Shown here: positions 28,505 through 40,363 of the stretch, one piece after another
Layout: the number at the start of each line of letters is the position of its first letter
Numbering within the stretch: position 1 is the first letter of the stretch
Assembly: GCA_020086605.1 (NCBI GenBank)
Contig: JACBWW010000039.1
Coordinates: 1,843,600-1,907,599 of the forward strand
Length of the DNA: 64,000 bases
Direction of reading: 5' to 3'
Source: Lanius collurio
Taxonomy: Eukaryota; Chordata; Aves; Passeriformes; Laniidae
Program-made: the position numbers and the translations under genes
Notes under the pieces: generated by a model
Databases searched by the model: none
The model's input: the letters and a program-made list of their open reading frames with translations, nothing else
Told to the model about the DNA's origin: nothing

Positions 28505-28740
28505 TTAAAATCACAAGTGACTCTAAGCACAGAAGGGTCTCAAGCATGTTGGAGGACATGTCTGCAATTCAAAATGATTTTGACAGACTGAGAAAATACT
28601 CCAGACAAAAAATAAGATGCCATTCAATAAAGACAGCTGTAAAGTTTAACACTTGGGCAGGAAGAATAAACTGCAAAAACACTGGATAGGGAACAATTCA
28701 CCAGGCAATGGTGATGCTAAAAGCAAGCTAGGAACTGGAA
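28505..28740 (+). repeat. Ancient degraded CR1-type LINE (RT fragment)
   Basis: This block resembles the old CR1/L3-like consensus shared by reptiles and birds rather than the younger avian copies. Recognisable in order are AGTGACTCTAAGC, GGAGGACATG, ATTCAAAATGATTTTGACAGACTG, CATTCAATAA and ACTTGGGCAGGAA. These correspond to the reverse-transcriptase stretch around ADDTK, IQNDLDKL, FN and LHLG. The plus-strand frame still reads about 60 residues in this register (SDSKHR ... MLEDMSAIQNDFDRL ... KFNTW), then loses it. The Y/F-A-D-D catalytic box itself is not preserved. Divergence is much higher than in the other CR1 copies of the window, implying an older insertion. Identification is from memory of the family. 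Confidence 0.65.
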
Positions 28741-30109
28741 TAGCTCTATAACCCCAAGGTACTGAAAAAAGGAAAAGGTTAAAGGAGGATTCATAAGTGG
28801 GCATAGTCTCTATTGGATACAGGACAATGGCCCCTTCCATTCACAGACCAGAGCACCAGCTGTGGTTCATACTGAGAACTTCAAGAAAGATGAGAATAAT
28901 GGTCCCCAGTGTCATTTTCTGATTTCTCAGAAGAGATATTTTCATTTTAAAAAACATCCAGAATGTGCACATTTTTCTACAAAGTACCATTACTACCTGT
29001 ATTTGAGAACATAAGAAATAATTTACCTTCTGAGTTATTGTTTCACATTTAATGCAGAGGTGACCAAAGAAAGAAATCTTTCACATCAGCCAGGAATTTG
29101 ACATGTTTTTAATAACACATAAAATAACTGGTGCTGCTGTATCCAACCTATGCATTAAAAAAAACCCAAAAAAAACACATAAAAAAATCCATGTAAAAAT
29201 TCTGAAATGTTTTATTCCATTTTGCTGACCTGAAATGAAATGTTTTATTTCAGCTGACCATTAACTGAGTTGGCCAATCTCAGTCCCTTTGCTGCCCAGT
29301 GGAAACAACAAAACCATGTCCCTCCTTGGCCAGGTTTCAGTTCCCCTCCCTTATTGTTGGCTCAAACCCACAAGAAGTTGGGTTGCTCAGGAGCAAATGG
29401 TTTCCTGACAGAGAACTTCACTTACACAGATTTTTCCTTTGCAGAAATGCTGGAAAACCCACGTAGCAGTGAGAATGGATTTGAAATGTGACCAAAGCTC
29501 CTCAGATTTTGACCTTTGATAGAAAAAATATTCTTCCATCATGAGTAATGTTGCTTATCTCCCAGAGCTGGAGGTCTATCTTTACATCTTTTTGCATGGA
29601 GAGCATCCCACAGGAAGCTCAGTTAACCCAAAACTGCTAAACATCCCTTCCTGGAGAAAGACCCTGTTGCACATCCTCTCTCCATCAGCTGCTGCTTCAT
29701 TAAACACACAAAAGGTCACAATTCCAGTGTGACTCCCAGCATAACCCCACAGGTTTTGGGGATTTCCAATCTTTTTCCAGTGAGATTTAGATTTTTGCAG
29801 CTTGAAAGTGAAAGAGAGCTTTACCATTGACTTTCAGAGGTACATTTGCAGATCAGCCCTTTGTAATTTGTGCTGAATTATTAATGCTGAGCTGACTGAT
29901 TAATTCAGAGTGTGTGTGCTGGTTCTACCCGAGCTCCTCAGAGCAAAGGAAATGGGAGCAGACTGAGAGGGGCAGAACTTGAGCAGCTGCTTTGCTGACC
30001 CCTGCAGCACAAGCTCATCCTGTCAGGTTTTACCCTGGACTACATCTATTTTGTACACTGGTTGCACAACATGGAGCTCAGGAGGAAGTTAAATATGGCC
30101 TAAATCTAC

Positions 30110-30131
30110 ATTCTAATGCAATTCTAATGCA
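30110..30131. repeat. 11-bp tandem duplication
   Basis: The unit attctaatgca occurs twice, directly adjacent and without a mismatch. A local slippage duplication is likely. Confidence 0.9.
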
Positions 30132-33100
30132 GCACATTATTTCTAGTAATAATCTCCCCCACAGAAAGAACTGATGCATATTACCAAGCATGAATATATT
30201 TAATGATTTAAAAGATAAATGAGTTCATTAAAATACCCATTCACCTCAACAGAGTGTGAAGTCATAGGAACAGGTGAGGAAATAATTTTGGTTTTTCAAA
30301 CAATAAAAAAAGAAATTGAAGCAACTATTTTGATAGAAATTGTTATATTCACATCTCTGTTTTCAAAGATTAAAAAGTATTAGACATTGATTGATCTACC
30401 CTTTTGAGGTGTACCTGTATCAATCATACATACACACATGCAATCACTGAGGTTTATGTTCTCCAAATTTTCTAATGCTTGCTTCTATTTCCTGGATCTG
30501 CCTCCTTCTTGATTTGCTGTCTTCTCCAGCCCCTCTGGGCTTCCCCTGGGGCTCCCCAGCCCTGGGAGCTGCTCTGCTGCTGCTCCCCCACTCCTGAGCC
30601 AGCTCATTCTCTTCTACAAATCTGTGCCCCAATTCCTAACCCCAGACCTCTGCTTTTGCCTCCAAGATCAGATGTGTTTTCTACAATTCCTTCAGCTCCA
30701 CGTCCCCACCTCCACTTTGCCTTTCCTTCCTCATCCTCCCTCTCAGTGATTTTGGCTCTGCCTCAGCTCCTCACCCCTGCCTCCCACACCTTGCTGAAGT
30801 CACTGCTGGGCTCCCAGTTCAGTCCCAGTGCCCTCTGACCATCACCAGTACTTGGCCCCTTCCCTAGGGAGCAGCTCCCATCTGCTGGGGGCCCTTTGAT
30901 GATGCCACCACGAGGGCATCACCCTCGGCTGCATCCATCCTGTGCCAGCTGCTCTCGCCCTGGGTAGGGGGATCAAAGTAAAAATAAGAAACTTCTGACA
31001 ATTTTCTGAGCTGTAGAAGATCAAGAGTTTCTATTCATGAGAACACCACACTATTTGGAGCGACAGGTAAAAACAAACAACTAACAAACAAAAAAAACCC
31101 TTAATGTACTCAGCTTGTTTTGGAAACCAGGCACATAGATCTACCAAGGAAAATAACTACTGTGAACTCCTAATGATACATAAATATTCCCTCTGGGAAA
31201 ATAAAGAAAACAATTCTCTTTGTAATGGTAGATATGAAATCTCACAGTATAAAAACCCACCTTGATAGTTTTTAAGCTTCTCTGTGTTTGTTGAGGATGT
31301 TTGTATCATGAAGAATTTCTGAAGCAGGTGAATACTAAAAGATAATGAATTCCTTACTTGAGTGATCAGAGAACATGTAGAGCCCAAATAAGTTGGATTT
31401 GAAGAGCATTAGTCCTATATAGATAAAACTAGATTTTTAAGACAGGTGTTTGGTACTTAAATAGACAATATCTCACCAACTAATTGAAACTTCAGCTGCT
31501 GTTTATGGACACCTGCTCTTCCAATCTAAAAATATCATGAGTGTTTTGTCTGATTATTGATATATTTCAGAAAAAGTTTAGTTGCCATATGAACGTGAAC
31601 TAAGAATGATGGAGAGGAATCCATGTAAACTATCTAAAACCCCATTACATTGCAGAACAAAATAGGTATATTTGTCTTAATGAAACAGGTGATGAATAAA
31701 AATACTAGACAAAATATTCTAATGTTAATCAGACACAGGATTAGAATCAGATTTTACTGCAGTTACAAAAGAAGATTAAGCCTTTAGGAAAATAAATCAC
31801 CACAAATAAGAAAAATTAGGTTTCCATGCTTCGTCCAGGTGAGATTCTCAGGCAGAGGAGGAGCAGGCAACTCTCACACTTCAGCTGGCATTTTCTGTCT
31901 AGTTATTCTGTTTCTTTCCTTAGACATAATAGTGAAATAAATGTAATATTCCAGGCCTGCAAAAGAAAATTCCAGTGTCAATATTTGTATCTATCTTCAA
32001 GTGAAGAAAGGCTGAGAATTCTCAATTTCTGCAAGTCAGCCTGTGCCTGTGTGTAAGATTTCTTGATCTGTGCAGACTGAAACAAAGGAGAACAAATTAA
32101 TGGCTTACTGGAAGACCAAAAGGTTATCATTAGTTCTGAATTAAAGTTATGAGAAGGCAAATGAATTCTGAACATTGAAAAATATTTTTAATTATGTGTT
32201 TTGTTAAACAACAAGAGCATGTGCACTCGTGGAAGCAGAATTATGAGGTGACATTTCATAATTGAATGGGAAAACTAATTTTAAGACTCCTTCAGGGCAT
32301 AATTTTTCATTGGATAAAATACAGGACTGGTATTTTATTTTAAATTGTTTCTATAATTCTAAGATGAACCAAAAAATTACTGGTCTTTAACCACTGCCTT
32401 TTCTATTGCTACTTTTTCAATCAAGTTTTTCTTTGTTAAATCTCCTCTTTGATTGGGTGGTTCTGATAAGACAGGACTTGCTCTGGGTTTTCAAATGTGC
32501 AGCAGGAAGACATTCAGACAGCTGAAAGTGCTTTTTAGAATCATTAGATACCTAACAGCAACATTGAGTGCCTTAAGTCACAAAAATACAGGTCAAATTT
32601 TCTACTCCAAGCTCTCTAGCAGCATTTACAAAACTGTAAAATTCCCTTCTATAAAAGTGTCTTTTCCTTCTAAGTATTGCCCTTTCCAGATTTATTATCT
32701 GCTGGGCATGAAAATATAAACAAAAACCTCAGAATAAGGCAGCAAACACCACAGATTTTCGGTGATTCCCCCTTGCCTGTGATCCTCTTCCATCACTGGG
32801 TCCCACATTTGGTCTCCAGCAGCGAACTGAAAAATTCCTGTTAAAGGACCATGGCTTGGGCTACAAAGATGACAACACATAAATGCCTTCAAAACTTCAG
32901 TTGAACACATTCTCTGGAAGCATTTCTATTGTATTTTCTCTGTACATCTGTGTTTCTTTTCCACTCTAATCTTTCAGTTTTAATTTGTCCTCTCCGAGCA
33001 TCTCATCCATTGCTAAATTGTTCTTAAGATGAAGGGGAAGGCCTCAGTCAAGCAGACTCTCATGAAATCAGACAAAAGAAGTAAAATTACAATAGGAAAT

Positions 33101-33759
33101 AAGATAATGTTAAGAAAAAAACCTCACAATTTTTAGGGGATTTTAGGAAAAATCTATATATTCTTTATCTCTGTAAACAGCTGCAATATCCTCAGGATAT
33201 TTCCCCTTGTGCCCATTCACTCACACAGATGTAACATCTTCAGTTTCTGTATCTAAACAGAGATTTTCACCAAACTACCCAATTAAATTCAACTTAAAAG
33301 AGGGGGAGAAAATGCCTTGTATACTTCACTGGTTTTGCCCAGAGGGAGGTAAAGAACCATTTTTTTTTCTGTATGTAGGCAAGTAATATAAATGAGAAAG
33401 AATAAACAGATTCCCTGTCTATATTTGTATCAAAATGGCTATGGTTTCTCATTTCAGATTAATTATTTTTCATTATTTTGGCTATTTTTATTGAATTGTG
33501 CCCCATCATTGTTAATTCAAATACTGAGACAGTTTTACTGGGGTTTGTTCCTTTAAATACTTGTAAAAACTTCCTTGGTGTTGATAGAAGCAGACATAAG
33601 TCAACAATGAGAGTTAAAAAAGCCTGTCTCAAGAGCTGTTCATTACTGGACAGAACTAGTACAATTCAATGTTGAACTCTTTCAATTCAGAAAAAATTAT
33701 ACAGAATAGAGGAAATCCAGAACATTTCATTACAAATTTTCAGAGTTACAAAATATTAA

Positions 33760-33765
<6 letters not shown>

Positions 33766-33791
<26 letters not shown>
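33766..33791. repeat. A26 homopolymer
   Basis: Run of 26 A preceded by an A-rich stretch. No processed pseudogene or SINE body was recognised upstream. Length is likely polymorphic and sequencing through it unreliable. Confidence 0.9.
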
Positions 33792-34817
33792 TTAAATAAC
33801 AATGGCTCAGGGCTTTAAACCTTCATTCCAGTAAAAAATAAAGAAGAAAATTACTTTAATGAGAAAAATATGCAACTACTCAAGTAAGTGTACCCATAAT
33901 AAGAATATGAATGCCTACCTGACTGAATAAATCCTCTAACTAAAAAATTTCTCTTATAGTCCCACCTGGAACATGTTGTTGTGAACAATTAATAATTTTG
34001 GCTCAGAAATTCAGTGGTTCAATCCTACTACACCAACCAAATTTCTTGCAAAAATGTATAAGAGGTCCAGAAACTCAAAAAATTAGCACATCACTTGGTT
34101 TCATTATATTGTCCTGATGTAGGTGGAGCAAATATAGAAATTGAATGAAAAATGTGTCGACAGAACCACTAAATTTTAATAGCTGGATTAAAATTGTAGT
34201 TTAGAATTAGAAGAATAAAGTGTTTCAATGCTTGTGGCCAGCATGCCAGAGGCAGTGAGTGGGAACACAGCCAGTGAGATGCATTTTTCTCTGGGCTTTC
34301 CCAATAATTTGGGACACTGAATGAGTTAAACCAGCCAGGCTGGGGGGATGATGGAAGAGGTGCTGTAAGCCCTCGTTCCCTGACTAAAGGAGCCTTTCTG
34401 GCTTTGAAATGAGCTGATCCAATATACAGAAGATTTTCCTACTCCAATTCAACCAGAATTTTAAAGCCACCCTCAAGCGTTCTGAATCAAAGGTAACATA
34501 AAAACTGCTTTTAGCAAAACTGAGGAAAAGAGCATCAAAACTTCAAACCTCTGCCAAACAAAGCAAATGAACAAACAGAAATCCCTGAGCAGAATTATGC
34601 TCAATGAAATCCTGCATTAATGTTTAATCTGTTGAGCCATAGGGTACCCTCTAGGCAAGTTAGTTAATTTTTTTTCCTGCACTGCAATTTCCCCACATAT
34701 GAAATAGGACAGCAGCATTTGCTTAGTTGCAGTGGTTGTGAGAATTTAAACCCTGCACACATCCCTGCTTTGCAGGCAGCAGCAGCCATTTGCACAGTGC
34801 TGAGCTGGGGGAGGTAT

Positions 34818-34849
34818 CATTAATCATAAAGGACATTAATCATAAAGAA
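34818..34849. repeat. 16-bp tandem duplication
   Basis: Two adjacent copies of cattaatcataaagRa, differing at one base. The unit contains ATTAATCAT, a homeodomain-like word, so the duplication doubles it. Confidence 0.9.
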
Positions 34850-35511
34850 GAGATCAAGCATTTTTCTGAATTGTTCTGACAAAGGTAATTAATGCTGGAA
34901 TCCAAGAAAGAACCTCAGTCTGCTTGCACTTCTTCCAGCTTTGGGCATCTCTCTGACCCTCCTAAATCAGAGGCCTCACCCTTCTCTGTTCCCTCTGCAG
35001 CTTTTTGGGTGGGAGTGATGCTCCAGATTGCCTTCCAGATCCTGCCTGGTACAGCTCACCCTCTGCAGCTGCCTCCCCTCCACACACAGCCTGAGGTGAG
35101 AACTTCAGGCGCTCCAGTTGCAAACAACAGTTAAAAAACCTTATTAAGGAAGAATTCAGTTGATAAATCCAAAAATTATGGCAGTTATCCCAATGTAATT
35201 GGGAACCATCCAACTTTTAATCTCCAAAATTTAAACTTCATTTTAACAGCACAAATGTCAGCTCTTGTACTAACAATATTTAACCAGCACCCCCAGGTTT
35301 GTGTGTAACACTCCATGCCCTGAAAACTCCAGTTTAAGGCTGGCTTACACCCAGTTTTACCCATGCTGCAGGTGCATCTCTTAAAGCTCTTTACACTGAT
35401 CTGTGGTGCATTCATAAACAAGCATGCTTTTACTCTATTCCTTAATTTTATGTGAAATTTGAGGCCTTGGAGCTATTGTGCTGGGACACATGCAACAGAG
35501 GTTAGCATTTT

Positions 35512-35553
35512 CACTGTTAACAATTTAATTTGCACTGTTAACAATTCAATGAC
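35512..35553. repeat. 21-bp tandem duplication with GTTAAC
   Basis: Two adjacent copies of a 21-base unit beginning cactgttaacaatt. The first 14 bases are identical and the rest diverge slightly. Each copy carries the palindrome GTTAAC. Confidence 0.9.
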
Positions 35554-38134
35554 CCTGAGTATGGGCTGTAAGAGACAATGTCATGCCACGTTAATGGTGT
35601 TTTCCTGCAAAAGCCAACTACTTCAGTCTGCAAGGATGATCTCTTTCATAGGAATAAGACAGGGTCACAGAAAGACTTCCATCTTTTATAATTATCTTTA
35701 GGAAACAAGTGAGGGGAAATACAGAAGTGTTGCTGATAATACTAGGCACCAGGGGAAAAAAAAAACAAACAAAAAACAGATGAAAGTCCTGTAAGAGGTA
35801 TTTGTTGCTAGGAGCAGGATGACTTCAGTATTAAAAATCCTCTTCTGAAGACAGAAAAAGAGAAAATAAAAATAATTCTTTAAAAAAAAACAGCTAAAAA
35901 TATCTTTCAAATGTTCTTTCCAATTTCAAACATTGATTGGAGTGTTGAGGTCCCCCACCCACCCACTCACATCTGCATTTTTTCCTTTTTTATTGGTTGA
36001 CTACTTCCCTCTCAAAACTTTTTCTAACAATATTTAAAAAAAAACCCAACAAAACAACAAAGTTTTCTCTTCTTTACTGAAAGAACAGTAGTACTGAGAA
36101 TCACATATGTTTTCTAACCAATAGAGGCCCGTTAGATCCACTGACCCACTGATTTTTCAGCTATAAGGTGATTATAAAGCCTCTGGGTTCTTAGTAACAC
36201 ATGGAAGGAGAACAAAGAGTTTAAATCATATCCCTCTCCAATGAGATATTCTACTTGGAAATAGATTTTTATTTAAAGGAATATTATGAGGGGAAAAAAA
36301 AATCTCACTTCAGTCAATTATTGTCTGCTGTTGTTGAGGCAGCTTCAATGGTTGCCCATGGCAAGTGATTGACTCTCTGTACCAGCTCTAGAAATGAGAA
36401 GTAACTTTTTGGAGAAATACATTTATGAAGTTACAGAGTGCCACAGGTTGGAGTTTATTTGCCTTTACTCTGACTTGTATCAGGTGTGTCTCAGGAGAAG
36501 TCTCCTTAATGCAAATAACAAGAATTTGAAAGCTTCAATGGCTCCTCTCACACCTTCCCATTGAAATGCAGCATAGTCATGTATCATGCAGAAGCTGCAT
36601 ACTAAAATAAAAATAATAAATTAAAAATCCATATTTTCACAAAGTAGAACTCATGTCTAAATGATGGAATCATTTTACAATGGGAAAGCAACTACATGTC
36701 CTATAATTGTCTTTTTCCCTGTGCTGCATATTCAATTATTGCTAATCAGGAAATACCTTTCTCCTTCCTATAAAGTATTGGTTCACTTCCTAGTTAGACA
36801 TCTCTGTGTGCTGGCACACAGCCCAAAGATATTAGTGTGGCTTCTCCCTGTACTTCAGAAACCTCACAAGCAGCCTGCTGGATGTTTCAGATGTGATAGT
36901 TTAATTATGAATAAGAGTAACAGGGTTGCCTGGGGATTATTGTTCTTTCTTTTTCTTAATTGGAGAAAATTTGGCATAGAAACAGGATATCAGAGGAATA
37001 TGACTTGCTTCAATGAAAAAGAAAAGAAAAAAGGTAAATTTACCCACACAGAACCATCTTTTCAGACCAACATGTAAGTATTAAATGCATACATGTACCA
37101 TTAAATGAGAAGCAAAACCAAGACAGTGCTTAAGTGCCATTGCTGTCCATGCTGTGCCTGCCCTTTCACAATGATACTGCAATGGCTCCAGGATGACAAT
37201 CAGGTGCTGTTCCAGAGGAACCACAGGGCTCTGCACCCCCTGCCCCAGAAGAGCAGGAGCAGGGGCCACTGAACACAGCCATGGCCCAGCCACCATTAAT
37301 TACTGCCACGTGCCCTGCCAGCACCAACTGCTGGGCACCTACCTGGGAACAAAGCACAGCCCTCACATTTGCTCATTTTCACCTGTTTTGCCACAAGCAG
37401 AAAAGAAAACAAACTCAAAGACAGTGAAAGCTGAATCTTTTCTCTAGCCCAAGAGGTTAACTATCAGTTATTCTTTTTAAGCCAGCAGCCTGTGTTCTGT
37501 GTTAGGAAGACAGATCTAATAAATCTGGATGTTGTATATGCAGGGGAAGTTATTTTTCAGTTTGGGAAAGTGGTACTGAGGCCTCTTCCCTTAACGATTT
37601 TTTTCAAAAGTAATTTCCAGTAATACATTAAACTGAAATTCAATTACAAAGCAAATATATCTCAGCTAATGTGAATATTGGCTGGGCTAGCAAGGAGAAA
37701 GAAAGGGAAGATAGAGTTACTGAACACCAAAAAGATGGTGTGTTGTGAAAAAGATTATTTCCAGGTTTATTCTGTCATACTTGAAAGTCCAGGTGGCACT
37801 TCAGTGGACCAAGCAGCACTGAAAATTATTTCTAAATTCTGCAGCATAAACTCAGAACTGAGAGAACAACTTTGAGTGGATTTTTACAGTATTTAATGAG
37901 AGATATAAATAAAAATCAAATGCTTCTTCATAACCTCATTAATGTGTGATATAACAACTCTTTACTTTCATTACACAAAGAGAAAAGGTCTTTCAATGTG
38001 ATCTTCAGTTGCAGAAAGCAGAGGAGCCTAAATATACATGAAACACAGTAGGCTTGAAGGAACACACATTGTGATTTAGAATAAAAACCAGTTTATTGTT
38101 AACTGAATTGTTTTGAAAACAAAACCTGTTTCTG

Positions 38135-38150
38135 AAAAAAAAAAAAAAAA
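38135..38150. repeat. A16 homopolymer
   Basis: Uninterrupted run of 16 A. It explains the poly-phenylalanine stretches seen in minus-strand frames here. Confidence 0.9.
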
Positions 38151-39784
38151 TCTCCATATATTGCTTTGGGGGAAATGATAGACTGAAAATATGAATGTTT
38201 ACCAGAAATGACAAAAGTAAAAAGGATTTCTAGGTCCTCACAGAAGCCACAGTGTGCCCTTTTTTGCATCTTATTTTCCTCTGAGTGAGGATCTTCAGCA
38301 GAACAATTCTTCAGCAAAGCACCACAGTCCTGACTGCTCCCAAAGACACCAACATGGAGCATGAGAGACCACAGAAGAAAAGAACAGATATTTTCTAACA
38401 CATTCCCAAGCTTTAATCCCTAAAACTGTCACATCACATGAAAACAACACGAAATTTTTAACTCCCCTGTCTTGTCTAGGACCCACACCTATATCTCACA
38501 CACCACACAAATCAAATTAAGTAATGGCAGGAAAAATAAATGATGACTATCCAAACAGCCAGAGCTTTGGGGTCACAGATTGCATGGCAATGCTTCTTCT
38601 CACCACCTGGTTTGTCTACTCAGTGTCACAGGTACAGTCCATGACAACTGACTCATTACATATTAGGACAGCAATTAGTGTCAGAGATTCTGATCACACT
38701 TAACAGCTTCCTTAAAAATGTTCTTATGGGTTCCAAAGCATGTTATTCTCTCCTGGAACAATTAATCTAGCATTATTCTGAGACCACATCTACCTCCAAC
38801 TTCTGATTTCTACATTTTCTGAGGATCTTTTTTCCATAATGCCCAACAATTCAGCCAACATCCTCCTGTTCAGTAGTAAGGGTGCCTGAATGTCCAGCAA
38901 AGAGATTCCACGGATTCCACCCTGCAGTAAAGACAAATATATTTACCTGTCATCTGGCATATACAGCTGAGGTTCAGCCAAATTCACTTTGTGCAAATTT
39001 AACTCGTGTTGAGTCAACCAAAATGAATTATTATCACAGAACAACTGACTGATGACTAAAAGGTGAAAATAAACATGAGGTTAATGAAATCTTTTACTGG
39101 TAATAGGATGGATAATATACTTTTCTTTTGGCCATGTTGTTCTTACCAAAAATAAGAGAAGCATTCAATATGTTCTGCTTCCAAAAGAAAAACAGAGACT
39201 GTAAATTTTAAGACAGTTATGGAACAGTTCTAGAAACAGTTGGCAGATCACACCAGCACCTAAGGACCATGAACTGGGAGAAAATCATAATGTTTTTCTG
39301 ACATAAAATTCCATTTCTGAAGGAAAAAAATTCTCTGAGAAGATGCTAAGTGTCCACTGGAAATTAATAAAATGCAGTGTTTTACTGGGAGTCTACTCCA
39401 GATGGTTTGACTACCTACCTGCCTCTAAACACCTCACTTTGGTCAGATTGAACCAGTATCTAATGCATTTTGTTATCTTAGCTCTCCTGATGTGTATAGT
39501 AATCCTGCATCCTTTTTCTGCCCTGTCAAAGTACTCAGAGGATAATTTTCACTCACCATTTTTCACCTGAAACTGTCACCATTGAAGTTCCTGGTCTGTG
39601 GAACTGTGTAGAGTCCCTCTATGGTCAGTGAAAGGAGGAGTGGCAGTGTCACCCTTCTGGATTGTTCTTCTCTTTTTCTTCTCTCCTTCTCTCCCTTTCC
39701 ACCACAAAAGAGCAACTCTGGGACCACTCCACAAAATATATGTTATTTTTTGGCACATGCTGAGCTGCATCAAAAGCACTGTGA

Positions 39785-40363
39785 CTGAGACCAGGAGGTC
39801 AAGGTAGGTGAGTCTGCCCCTTTAGTGCAGTGCTGAGAGACCCCAACCAGAGTGCTGTGTCCAGCTCTGGAACCCCCAACATAAACAAGACAGAGCTCCT
39901 CAAGAGATTCCTGAGGAGGACCACAAAGAGGATCAGAGAGCCAGAGCACCTCCTCTCTAAGGACAGGCTGAGAGAATTAGGATTGCCCAGCCCTGGAAAG
40001 AGAAGGCTCTGGGGAGCCCTTAGGGCAGCCTTTTAGTACCTAAAGGGGCTGCAAGAGAGCTGGTGAGGGGTGCTGTAGAAGGACATGGGGTGATAGGACA
40101 AGGGGAAATGGCTTTAAACTGAAAGGAGGTAGGCTTAGATAAGATATTTGGAAGAAATTCTTCACTGTGAGGTTGGGGAGGCCCTGGCACAGCTTGCCTG
40201 GAGAGCTTGTGGCTGCCCCATCCCTGGAAGTGTTCAAAGCGAGGTTGGATGGGGCTTTGAGCAGCCTGGCCCAGGGGAAGCTGTCCCTGCCCATGTCAGT
40301 GGAATAGATCCAGATGGTCCTTAAGGTCCTTACCAACCCAAACCATTCTGTGATTCTATGAAA
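39785..40363 (+). repeat. CR1 LINE, 5'-truncated, with intact 3' end
   Basis: This is the best-preserved CR1 of the window, about 580 bases. The left part (to about 40040) is the end of the reverse-transcriptase open frame. In the plus frame at 39830-40036 the C-terminal CR1 peptide is readable, including LLKRFLRRTTKRI, EPEHLLSKDRLRELGL, GKRRLWG and RAAF. It is followed by GATAGGACAAGGGGAAATGG, a TTCTTCACTGTGAGG segment, the 3' untranslated region with ATAGATCCAGATGGTCCTTAAGGTCC, and the terminal CR1 units ATTCTGTGATTCTATGAA. Frame breaks and indels show that it cannot encode a working protein. Truncation at the 5' side is usual for CR1. Confidence 0.93.

Larger units (their letters stand above)
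28741..39784. other. Unannotated DNA, no gene seen
   Basis: No gene or recognised transposon is supported. Items seen are an A-rich tract around 29157-29187, an 11-base tandem duplication at 30110-30131, a pyrimidine-rich, G+C-richer plus-strand patch at about 30480-30960 carrying a 119-codon frame with no known product, and A homopolymers at 33.77 and 38.14 kb. There are also two small tandem duplications (34.82 and 35.51 kb), an octamer word at 36509-36516 and a G+C-richer patch at 37150-37370. A 138-codon plus frame at 36661-37077 has no recognisable domains. Confidence 0.55.
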
